Source: JBBKXP01 sp038251315 (GTDB taxonomy: Bacteria; Pseudomonadota; Alphaproteobacteria; Rhodobacterales; Rhodobacteraceae). From it: a stretch of 36,360 nucleotides of DNA. The notes below the pieces were generated by a model. It had not been told where the DNA came from. It did not search any database and was given only the letters and a program-made list of their open reading frames with translations. The translations under genes were made by a program, and so were the position numbers. Numbering within the stretch: the stretch's first letter is position 1; the number at the start of each line of letters is the position of its first letter. Shown here one piece after another: positions 24,087-30,511 of the stretch. Location of the stretch: the NCBI GenBank assembly GCA_038251315.1, contig JBBSBK010000025.1:1-36360 (forward strand), in the 5' to 3' direction.

Positions 24087-24845
24087 ATGTTAGATCTCGC
24101 TTTGCTCAAGGGGCGGCCCGCCCGCCTGACCGTTCTGGATTTCGGCACGTTTCGCGTGTACGCGGGCCCCCGCGACATCGGGATCTGCGGCTTTCTGCTG
24201 ACCACCGATGCGGGCGAACACGTCCTGATCGACAGCGGCTTTCCCGTCAAGTACGCCCACGACCCTGTCAGCGCGACTGCAGAGGACGCGCTGGGCACCT
24301 TCGGTAAGGTCTTGTCGATCACGCCGGATAACATGCCTGCGGCACAGTTGGTCCGCGCCGGTGTCGCGCCAAAGGATATCGACCTCTTCATCCTGACCCA
24401 TACCCATATCGATCATCTGGGCGGTCTGTTCGATTTTCAGCAGGCGCCACTGTTGATCTCGGCGGTGGAACGCGCCTTGCCAAGGCCGCTGTACTGGACG
24501 GGCGGTCAGCCGTGGAACTGGCCCGACCGGCGCTACATCACCGTCGCGGAAGATGCCAAGGTCGGCCCCGGGTTCACGCTCTACCAGACGCCGGGACATG
24601 CCCCGGGGCAGATCGCGTTCATCGTCGATCTGCCGCGCACCGGGCCGGTTCTGCTGGCCTCGGACGCGATTTCCCGCCCGTCCGAGATCGAAGAGCGGTT
24701 CGATACCGCGTGGAATCCGGCGCAGGCGATCGCCAGCGCCGCGCGGCTGATGGATCTCGCCCGCGACCGTGATGCCTTCATCATCTATGGCCACAGTCCT
24801 ACCCAATGGATCACGCTGCGCAAAGCGCCGGAGCATTACGATTAA
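24087..24845 (+). CDS. Metallo-beta-lactamase-fold hydrolase (lactonase-like)
   Basis: A 252-residue MBL-fold hydrolase with a complete binuclear zinc site: HTHIDH (His105, His107, Asp109, His110), His171 in TPGHAPGQ, Asp193 in ASDAIS and His236 in YGHSPTQW. The layout resembles AttM/AiiA-type N-acyl-homoserine lactonases. In a catabolic cluster it may hydrolyse a lactone, lactam or thioester intermediate rather than a signal molecule. ATG 24087 is used; a GTG at 24054 is in frame but would overlap the aminotransferase start, and neither has a clear ribosome site. The stop overlaps the convergent SDR by 4 bp. Confidence 0.85.
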   Translation: MLDLALLKGRPARLTVLDFGTFRVYAGPRDIGICGFLLTTDAGEHVLIDSGFPVKYAHDPVSATAEDALGTFGKVLSITPDNMPAAQLVRAGVAPKDIDLFILTHTHIDHLGGLFDFQQAPLLISAVERALPRPLYWTGGQPWNWPDRRYITVAEDAKVGPGFTLYQTPGHAPGQIAFIVDLPRTGPVLLASDAISRPSEIEERFDTAWNPAQAIASAARLMDLARDRDAFIIYGHSPTQWITLRKAPEHYD

Positions 24846-25573
24846 CGCACATCCCGGCCCTGATTGAGGATGATGACGTTGCCACTGCAGATGTCGCCCG
24901 CCGGCGAGATCAGGAATCCGACCCAGGCCGCGATTTCGGCTGGCTGCATGGCGCGCCCGTGGGGCATCTGGGCAATCGCCGCCGCCAGCACCTCGGCGGT
25001 AACGACCTTGAACAGCGGTGTTTCGGTCATTGCAGGCGCAATCGAGTTCACGGCGATCATCTCGCGGGCATACCTGCGCGCCAGATCCTTGGTCAGCGTG
25101 TCCAGCGCCGCTTTGGATGCGCGGTAGTGCGGCGGGTCGAAAACGTCGAAGTTGTAGGCGCCGTTGGACGAGATATTGACGATCTTGCGCACGCCCGGAC
25201 GACCGGCCATCAGGGGAACGGCGGCCTGACAGCAGTGAAAGGCCGCGTTGAAGTTCAACTGCATCTGCGCCTCAAGCTCGTCGTCCGGAATGTCGGGAAA
25301 TGCCGACATAAAGCAGGTGCCCGCATTATTGACCAACCCGTCCAGGCCGCCACCCCAGCTCTCGATCCGCGCGAACGTGTCGCGGATGGCGTCAGGTTGC
25401 ATCAGGTCCACGGGGCAGGGCACCAAAGCCGCGCCATGTGCGTCGGACAGGGCCGCCAACCCGTCCGCGTCGCGGTCCAATGCCGCGACCTGCATGCCGT
25501 CCCCGATCAGACGTGCCACGATGGCGCGCCCCAATCCACCGGCCGCCCCTGTGACCGCTACGATCCGCTGCAT
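24842..25573 (-). CDS. SDR-family oxidoreductase
   Basis: Classical short-chain dehydrogenase of 243 residues. Cofactor motif TGAAGGLG (8-15), NNAG (82-85), a serine at 135/136, Tyr150 and Lys154 (YRASK) are all present. ATG 25573 is chosen because the Rossmann strand begins right after it and a G-rich ribosome site precedes it; ATG 25603 would add ten residues and lie 15 bp from the operator. It is divergent from the kynureninase-like gene, sharing the motif A region, and convergent with the metallo-hydrolase. It probably oxidises or reduces a carbonyl/alcohol intermediate in the same pathway; the substrate is unknown. Confidence 0.87.
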   Translation of the reverse strand: MQRIVAVTGAAGGLGRAIVARLIGDGMQVAALDRDADGLAALSDAHGAALVPCPVDLMQPDAIRDTFARIESWGGGLDGLVNNAGTCFMSAFPDIPDDELEAQMQLNFNAAFHCCQAAVPLMAGRPGVRKIVNISSNGAYNFDVFDPPHYRASKAALDTLTKDLARRYAREMIAVNSIAPAMTETPLFKVVTAEVLAAAIAQMPHGRAMQPAEIAAWVGFLISPAGDICSGNVIILNQGRDVR

Positions 25574-25617
25574 CCCCGATCCCCCGCCGCTTGTGGTTTC
25601 CATATCTGCTGATTAAC

Positions 25618-25629
25618 TTGCATTTGCAT
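25618..25629. promoter_or_regulatory. Motif A operator in the divergent SDR/kynureninase-like promoter
   Basis: TTGCATTTGCAT matches the ATGCA-NN-TGCAT palindrome at 9 of 10 positions. Its reverse complement extends to GTATGCAAATGCAAG and shares an 11-base run (GTATGCAAATG) with the iorA operator. It lies between the SDR start (25573) and the small upstream frame (25648) of the PLP-enzyme gene, so it could control both directions. Confidence 0.6.
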
Positions 25630-25647
25630 ACGCTGAGAGGCAAGAGC

Positions 25648-25761
25648 ATGCGCAATATTCTGACAGGAATTCGGCTGCCGACGGAGGACCTGTGTGGAGA
25701 TATCCCTTTGTATATCAGTATATTGGGGATACGGCTGGCCATGAAGTCAGGCCGTGCATGA
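25648..25761 (+). CDS. Small ORF (37 aa) coupled to the kynureninase-like gene
   Basis: ATG 25648 opens a 37-codon frame, starting MRNILTGIRLPTEDL and ending KSGRA, preceded by GAGAGG at a workable spacing. Its TGA overlaps the ATG of the next gene (ATGA at 25758-25761). It has a short hydrophobic stretch (LYISILGIRLA). It could be a leader peptide whose translation opens the downstream start, since that start has no ribosome site of its own. It does not resemble anything I recognise and contains no Trp codons, so classical Trp attenuation is not indicated. It may also be chance. Confidence 0.35.
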   Translation: MRNILTGIRLPTEDLCGDIPLYISILGIRLAMKSGRA

Positions 25762-26879
25762 TCAATCCCAGCTATTTCCTGAACCATTCCATCGGTCAGT
25801 TTCCGGGCAAGGCCGATCTCATGGCCACCGCCATGACCGATTTTGCGCAAATATGGGGCGCGGGCGACGATTCCCAATGGCCCCGCGTCCTTTCAGACCG
25901 TGCGACCTTCCTGTCGTTGTGGGAAGAACTGATCGATGCCCCGGCAGGCACCTTGACCACGACCGAGTCGGTGACGGCCGGGCTTTACAGCGTCTTGGGT
26001 GCTTTGCCATCCGGGATGCTGGCCGGACGGCGGGTATTGGTGGCGGCGGACTGTTTTCCCAGCCTGCATTTCCTGTTGTCGGGGCTGGCGGCGCGGCGCG
26101 GCTTTACGCTGGACACCGTGCCGCTGCGCGACGGGGAAACCTGGGTCCGAGAAGAGGACGTTATCGCCCGTCTGGGGCCGGATGTGGCGCTTACACTGGT
26201 GACCCTCGTGACCTCGATTGCCGGATACCGCGCCGACCTTGAGGCGCTGTTGCCCGCGATCCGGGCGGCAGGCTGTCTGATCGTGCTCGACCTGACGCAG
26301 GGGATCGGATTGGTGCCGGTATCGGTTGCGCAACTTGCGCCGGACGTCGTGGTTTCGACCTCCCTCAAATGGCTGTGCGGCGCCCCGGGGGCAGGGATCC
26401 TTCATCTGACGCCGGCGCTTCTTGACCTGTGCCGTCCGGAATTGCGCGGCTGGTTCAGCCAGCCCGATCCCTTCTCGTGGGATCTGGACGGCTTTGCCTA
26501 CGCCGCCGACGCACGGCGGTTCGATGCGGGCACGCCCGCGCCACTGGCGGCCATCGCTTCGGTGCCGGGGCTGCGCTGGCAAGCCGCAAAGGGCAGCGTT
26601 GCCTTGCTTGATCATGCGCAAACGCTGGGTGACGCGATCATTGACGCGGCGCAGGGCTTGGGTCTGACAGCGGCGTCACCCGTCGCGCGGGCGCGACGCG
26701 GGGGCAGCGTGATGCTGCGTCTGCCCGAAAGGTGCGACCCGGCGCAGGTGGTGGCGCGATTGCGCGCAGACGGACTGTACACCGATGCCCGTGGCGCGAT
26801 CCTGCGGCTTTCACCCGGCGCCACGACCCGGATGCAGGATGTCACCCGTCTGATGGCGCGCCTTTCGCAGTTGCTGTAA
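25758..26879 (+). CDS. Kynureninase-like PLP enzyme (class V aminotransferase fold)
   Basis: A 373-residue fold-type I PLP protein of the kynureninase/class V group. Asp178 in VLDLTQGIG is the pyridine-nitrogen ligand, and Lys204 in STSLKWLCGAPGAG aligns with the Schiff-base lysine of kynureninase. WFSQPDPFSWDLDGF followed by RFDAGTPAP parallels the kynureninase segments GWMGHDAPFAFDLDY and RMRVGTPP of the next gene. It is divergent from true kynureninase, so its substrate may be a kynurenine analogue; C-C bond hydrolysis or transamination are both possible. Start ATG 25758 overlaps the stop of a 37-codon frame; a GTG at 25692 with GGAGGA upstream is an alternative start. Motif A lies upstream. 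Confidence 0.82.
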   Translation: MINPSYFLNHSIGQFPGKADLMATAMTDFAQIWGAGDDSQWPRVLSDRATFLSLWEELIDAPAGTLTTTESVTAGLYSVLGALPSGMLAGRRVLVAADCFPSLHFLLSGLAARRGFTLDTVPLRDGETWVREEDVIARLGPDVALTLVTLVTSIAGYRADLEALLPAIRAAGCLIVLDLTQGIGLVPVSVAQLAPDVVVSTSLKWLCGAPGAGILHLTPALLDLCRPELRGWFSQPDPFSWDLDGFAYAADARRFDAGTPAPLAAIASVPGLRWQAAKGSVALLDHAQTLGDAIIDAAQGLGLTAASPVARARRGGSVMLRLPERCDPAQVVARLRADGLYTDARGAILRLSPGATTRMQDVTRLMARLSQLL

Positions 26880-26911
26880 CGCGCCCGAGACTGCCCGGCG
26901 ACAGGGTGATC

Positions 26912-26962
26912 GTTCAACCCTGAAACTTCATGCTTGAAGCAAGTATCGCATGGCAATAACAT
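26912..26962 (+). promoter_or_regulatory. Motif B operator and promoter of kynureninase
   Basis: Half-sites GTTCAA (26912-26917) and GCTTGAAG (26932-26939) have centres 21 bp apart, with AAACTT between them, closely matching 8301-8330. TTGAAG (26934-26939) followed after 17 bp by TAACAT (26957-26962) makes a plausible -35/-10 pair, so the right half-site is the -35. Transcription would begin near 26969, excluding the in-frame ATG at 26950. Confidence 0.6.
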
Positions 26963-27020
26963 CTGATCCAATATCTAAGCAGCCTGAACATCCCAAGCCC
27001 GCGCATTTAATCGCACCGCC

Positions 27021-27049
27021 CGGACATGGCGCCAAACCGCGGTTGTCCG
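27021..27049 (+). other. Hairpin in the kynureninase mRNA leader
   Basis: CGGACA (27021-27026) pairs with TGTCCG (27044-27049), with a possible inner GCG/CGC pairing. It sits in a predicted leader of about 110 nucleotides between the inferred transcription start and the ribosome site GGAGG (27069-27073). It may affect translation or mRNA stability; no riboswitch class is recognised. Confidence 0.3.
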
Positions 27050-27081
27050 TTTGTCCCAAAACGTCCGTGGAGGACCCCGAC

Positions 27082-28275
27082 ATGACCAAGACCGTCACCC
27101 GCAAGCATCTGTTCGATCTGCCCGGAGAGGTGATCTATCTGGATGGCAACTCGCTGGGGCCGCTGCCGAAATCGGTGCCTTCGCTTGTTCAGCGCATGGT
27201 CACGGACGAATGGGGCCAGATGCTGATCCGGGGCTGGAACAAGGCGGGATGGTTCGCCCAACCTGGCCGCGTGGGTGACCGTATCGGCACGCTGATCGGC
27301 GCGCCAGCGGGGTCCGTCATGGTGGGCGATACCCTGTCGATCAAGGTGTTTCAGGCACTGGCGGCGGCATTGGCGATGAACCCTGACCGCAAGATCATAC
27401 TCTCTGACAGTGGCAACTTTCCCACCGACCTTTACATGGCGCAGGGTCTGTTGGACCTCGTGGGGAGGGGACACAGTTTGCGCGTGGTCGATCCAGAAGC
27501 CGTCGCAGGCGCGATGGACTCAGATATCGCCGCGGTTCTGCTGACCGAGGTCGATTACCGCACCGGACGCAAGCACGACATGACCCCGATCACCCGTGCC
27601 GCACAGGATGCGGGGGCCGTGATGATCTGGGATCTTGCCCACAGCGCTGGCGCGCTGCCGGTGGATCTGACCGCATCGGGCTGTGAGTTCGCGGTGGGGT
27701 GCACTTACAAATACCTTAACGGGGGGCCGGGGGCGCCTGCGTTCATCTACCTTCGCCCCGACCTTGCCGACATCGCCCTTCCAGCCTTGCAAGGCTGGAT
27801 GGGACATGACGCGCCCTTCGCGTTCGATCTGGACTATCGCCCGGCAGGCGGAATCGAACGGATGCGTGTTGGCACGCCACCGGTCATCCAGCTCTGCGCG
27901 CTGGAGGAGGCCCTCTCAGTCTGGGACGGTGTCACCATGGAAGCAGTCCGCGCGGCTTCCATCGCCTTGATGGAGCAGTTCATCGCCGAGGTGGAACAGC
28001 GCTGCCCGCAACTGGCCCTTGCCAGCCCGCGCGATCCACAGTTGCGCGGTTCGCAAGTGTCATTCCGCTTTGCAGAAGGCTATGCTGCGATGCAGGCGCT
28101 GATCGACCGGGGTGTGATTGGCGATTTCCGCGCGCCCGACATCATGCGCTTTGGCTTTACGCCCTTGTATCTGGACAGCGCCGATGTGACCCGCGCCGTC
28201 GATATCCTCGCGGATGTTTTGATCAACAATCTCTGGCGCGACGCAAAATATCAGAGCCGCGCGACAGTAACATAG
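27082..28275 (+). CDS. kynU: Kynureninase
   Basis: PLP-dependent hydrolase of 397 residues that cleaves kynurenine to anthranilate and alanine. Family hallmarks: VIYLDGNSLGPLP near residue 17, SDSGNFPTDLYMAQG, Asp184 in WDLAHSAGALPVDL, Schiff-base Lys210 in CTYKYLNGGPGAPAF, and RMRVGTPP. ATG 27082 is chosen because GGAGG lies 8 bases upstream; the frame extends upstream to 26950 but that part looks like leader. The final residues (KYQSRATVT) run into a decayed region and may have been altered. Motif B in its promoter links it to the 2-aminobenzoyl-CoA genes, which would consume its product anthranilate. No tryptophan or indoleamine dioxygenase is in the window. Confidence 0.9.
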   Translation: MTKTVTRKHLFDLPGEVIYLDGNSLGPLPKSVPSLVQRMVTDEWGQMLIRGWNKAGWFAQPGRVGDRIGTLIGAPAGSVMVGDTLSIKVFQALAAALAMNPDRKIILSDSGNFPTDLYMAQGLLDLVGRGHSLRVVDPEAVAGAMDSDIAAVLLTEVDYRTGRKHDMTPITRAAQDAGAVMIWDLAHSAGALPVDLTASGCEFAVGCTYKYLNGGPGAPAFIYLRPDLADIALPALQGWMGHDAPFAFDLDYRPAGGIERMRVGTPPVIQLCALEEALSVWDGVTMEAVRAASIALMEQFIAEVEQRCPQLALASPRDPQLRGSQVSFRFAEGYAAMQALIDRGVIGDFRAPDIMRFGFTPLYLDSADVTRAVDILADVLINNLWRDAKYQSRATVT

Positions 28276-28733
28276 GACCGTCTTTCATGTCGGCGGCTTG
28301 TGGTCGAGCCGTTGGCAGGGGCTCATGGACGAGGTTTTCGTAAGAATCAAAGGCAAGAGGTACCACCCGATGGATCGCATGTGCTGGCCGCCCAGCCGTG
28401 GCCTCTGACCTCTTCGGCGACCGTGCCACACTTGCCTTCATGCGCATTGACGCGCGACCCTGCGAGAAGCGGCGAAAGCCGTCGGGGACTTCGCGGTGGG
28501 GCGTCGCGGTGATCGGCTCGCCGTCCACAAATAGCAATGCCGTAGCCTTCGGGGCGAAGCTAAAAGGGCGGGCCTGGGCGCCACGCCCGGCGAGGATTTG
28601 CCTGCGCCTCAATCGATGCCGTTGGCTTTGTGTTCTTCGGGGGACAGGTTTTTGAGGTCAAAAGGTTGGCTGCCGTTTGGATTTCAAACTGTAGCCTCAA
28701 AATGCTTTTCAACCGCACGAAATCAGGTCGATC
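28276..28733 (+). pseudogene. Decayed region with an IS6-like transposase fragment
   Basis: About 460 bp without an intact gene. On the plus strand, codons from about 28310 to 28366 read RWQGLMDEVFVRIKGKRYH, resembling the conserved DEVFV-I-GKRY block of IS6-family transposases, then the similarity is lost. On the minus strand another short remnant ending near 28610 reads FDLKNLSPEEHKANGID and stops. Flanking frames are short and unfamiliar. I read this as an old insertion-sequence scar between kynureninase and the TetR gene; the IS6 similarity rests on one short block. Confidence 0.4.
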
Positions 28734-28762
28734 TTGACAACATACCAACCGGTTGGTACCTA
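28734..28762 (+). promoter_or_regulatory. TetR-gene promoter with perfect palindromic operator
   Basis: TTGACA at 28734-28739 is followed after 17 bp by TACCTA (28757-28762), a usable but weak -10. Between them and overlapping the -10 is TACCAACCGGTTGGTA (28743-28758), a perfect 16-bp palindrome typical of TetR autoregulatory operators. The predicted transcription start falls at or near the ATG at 28768, so the mRNA may be almost leaderless. Confidence 0.78.
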
Positions 28763-28767
28763 GCGTC

Positions 28768-29391
28768 ATGTCGAACAAATTGCCCCCTGTCCAACCCGCC
28801 GGCACCAAGGCCAAGCTGCTTGATGCGGCAACGCGGCTGGTACGCGAGAAAGGTTTTTCCTCGACCAGCGTTGATGATTTGTGCAAGGCCGCAGGGGTTA
28901 CGAAGGGCGCGTTCTTCCACCATTTTGCCTCCAAGGAGGCCCTGGGCGTCGCGGCCGCAAACTATTGGGCCGATACGACCTCTGCGTTATTCGCGCAGGC
29001 ACCGTACCATGCGCCCGGCAATCCGCTTGACCGCGTCTTCGCCTATCTTGACGTCCGCGCCGCGTTGATTGTGGGCGGCGTCGCCGAATTCACCTGCCTT
29101 GTCGGCACGATGGTGCAGGAAGTCCACGAGACCAGTCCGGCAATCCGCGCCGCTTGCGACGCCAGCATCACGGGCCATGCGGAAACCCTCGTCCCTGACA
29201 TCGCGGCAGCGCTGAAAGCGCACGCGGTCGTGGGGATCGATCCGCACGGCCTGGCGATGCACACCCAAGCCGTTCTGCAAGGCGGTTTCATTCTGGCGAA
29301 AGCTAAAAACGATCCTGAGGTCGCGCGCCAGAGCGTCGTGTATTTGAAGCATTACGTCGCCCTGCTGTGCGGCGTTTCTGTTCCCGAATGA
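28768..29391 (+). CDS. TetR/AcrR-family transcriptional regulator
   Basis: A 207-residue TetR-type regulator. The N-terminal helix-turn-helix includes AKLLDAATRLVREKGF and TSVDDLCKAAGVTKGAFFHHFASKEAL, the most conserved part of the family. The C-terminal ligand domain is generic. ATG 28768 lies just after the palindromic operator; an upstream alternative start would lie inside the operator. It probably represses itself and the downstream DoxX/DUF4287/DUF1428/VOC genes, which run in the same direction with short gaps. The ligand is unknown. Confidence 0.9.
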   Translation: MSNKLPPVQPAGTKAKLLDAATRLVREKGFSSTSVDDLCKAAGVTKGAFFHHFASKEALGVAAANYWADTTSALFAQAPYHAPGNPLDRVFAYLDVRAALIVGGVAEFTCLVGTMVQEVHETSPAIRAACDASITGHAETLVPDIAAALKAHAVVGIDPHGLAMHTQAVLQGGFILAKAKNDPEVARQSVVYLKHYVALLCGVSVPE

Positions 29392-29404
29392 CAGGATAAA
29401 ACCC

Positions 29405-29824
29405 ATGAAGACGACTTTCGGCAATTTCAAGACGACTGCACTAAGGACAAAGAGCGTTGCGGTCTGGTCTGGCCTCGCACTCAGCGTCCTTGCCATCGCT
29501 TTCATGACGCTCGACGGCGCAATGAAGCTCGTGCCATTTTCCGTCGTGACGGACACGATGGCACAGCTTGGTTGGCCGGCCGACATCGCAACGGCGCGCT
29601 TGCTGGGGGTGCTGATACTCGGGGCGACGCTGCTTTACGCGATACCCCGCACCAGCGTGCTCGGCGCGATTCTTCTGACGGGCTATCTCGGTGGCGCCGT
29701 CGCGACGCATCTGCGGATCGGGAGCCCCTTGTTCAGCCATATCCTGTTCGGCGTCTATATCGGCGTGATGGTGTGGGGTGGGCTTTGGCTGCGTTACCCC
29801 CGGGTGCGGGCACTATTCAACTGA
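29405..29824 (+). CDS. DoxX-like integral membrane protein
   Basis: A 139-residue inner-membrane protein with four predicted hydrophobic segments, starting around SVAVWSGLALSVLAIAFMTLDGAMKL and including ATARLLGVLILGATLLYAIP, a paired-helix arrangement typical of DoxX-like proteins. AGGA precedes the ATG. It follows the TetR gene by 13 bp and is probably part of the same unit. Function is not known for most members; some are linked to oxidative or thiol stress. Confidence 0.78.
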   Translation: MKTTFGNFKTTALRTKSVAVWSGLALSVLAIAFMTLDGAMKLVPFSVVTDTMAQLGWPADIATARLLGVLILGATLLYAIPRTSVLGAILLTGYLGGAVATHLRIGSPLFSHILFGVYIGVMVWGGLWLRYPRVRALFN

Positions 29825-29835
29825 GAAGAAACACA

Positions 29836-30066
29836 ATGTCATTCCAAGGTTATCTGAGCAATATCCAGGCAAAGACCGGAAAATCACCTGCCGACTTCCG
29901 TCGTCTCGCCGCCGAGCACGGCTTCAGCGACGACAATGGCCTGTGCGCGGGCGTGAATGCGGGTACGGTCATCGACTGGCTGAAGGCCGATTTCGACCTT
30001 GGACACGGCCATGCCATGGCGATCGTCACCTTGCTGAAGGGTTCCAAGAAAGAAGGAGTTGAGTGA
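29836..30066 (+). CDS. DUF4287-family small protein
   Basis: A 76-residue protein with the features of DUF4287: MSFQGYLSNIQAKTGKSPADF at the start and the C-terminal DWLKADFDLGHGHAMAIVTLLKG. The family has no assigned biochemical function and often lies near DUF1428, VOC or SRPBCC genes. Its TGA overlaps the next ATG by one base (TGATG at 30064-30068), so it is co-translated with the DUF1428 gene. Confidence 0.82.
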   Translation: MSFQGYLSNIQAKTGKSPADFRRLAAEHGFSDDNGLCAGVNAGTVIDWLKADFDLGHGHAMAIVTLLKGSKKEGVE

Positions 30067-30419
30067 TGGCCTATATCGACGGTTTCGTGATCCCGGTGAA
30101 AACTGCGGACAAACAGATGTTCACCGATCACGCTAGGCGGATCGACAAATTCTTCATCGACACCGGCGCGCTGCGTGTTGTCGAGTGTTGGGGCGATGAT
30201 GTGCCTGCCGGAAAGATCACCGACTTTGCACGCTCGGTGCAGGCCACCGCTGACGAGACGGTGGTGTTCAGCTGGATCGAATGGCCCGAGAAGGTCACCC
30301 GCGACGCCGCCATGAAGGCGCTGCAAACGAACACCGCCATGATGGCCGAGCCGATGCCTTTCGACGGCAAGCGGATGATCTATGGCGGGGTCGACCCCAT
30401 CTACATCGCGGAGAAATGA
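30066..30419 (+). CDS. DUF1428-family protein
   Basis: A 117-residue protein matching DUF1428 (dimeric ferredoxin-like fold): MAYIDGFVIPVKTADKQMF near the start, VVECWGDDVPAGKITDFARSV, and MPFDGKRMIYGGVDPI near the end. It is coupled to the DUF4287 gene by a 1-bp overlap. The family role is unknown. The cluster of small conserved proteins under a TetR gene suggests a stress-related function, which is inference. Confidence 0.87.
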   Translation: MAYIDGFVIPVKTADKQMFTDHARRIDKFFIDTGALRVVECWGDDVPAGKITDFARSVQATADETVVFSWIEWPEKVTRDAAMKALQTNTAMMAEPMPFDGKRMIYGGVDPIYIAEK

Positions 30420-30420
30420 C

Positions 30421-30510
30421 ATGACCCAGCATCAGCAGGCCGAGCGTGATGCGCTTGCGTTGGACAAAAGCAGCAAGGCGCTGCTCGAACTTAACCCCGT
30501 GGAGACGTAA
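30421..30510 (+). CDS. Possible 29-aa small ORF between DUF1428 and VOC genes
   Basis: ATG 30421 begins one base after the DUF1428 stop and ends with TAA at 30510, two bases before the VOC-protein ATG (30512). The peptide starts MTQHQQAERDALALDKSS and is polar and mainly helical in appearance. Its last codons contain the GGAG that likely serves as the VOC ribosome site. It may be a coupling peptide, or the join left after deletion of a longer gene. No family was recognised. Confidence 0.3.
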   Translation: MTQHQQAERDALALDKSSKALLELNPVET

Positions 30511-30511
30511 C

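Noticed and set aside
24087..24845. Quorum-quenching AHL lactonase identity for the metallo-hydrolase
   Set aside because: The metal site is compatible, but the same fold serves many lactones and thioesters, and there are no quorum-sensing genes nearby.
28223..28612. Minus-strand 129-codon frame after kynureninase
   Set aside because: Overlaps the kynureninase C-terminus, has no ribosome site or family resemblance and lies in decayed DNA.
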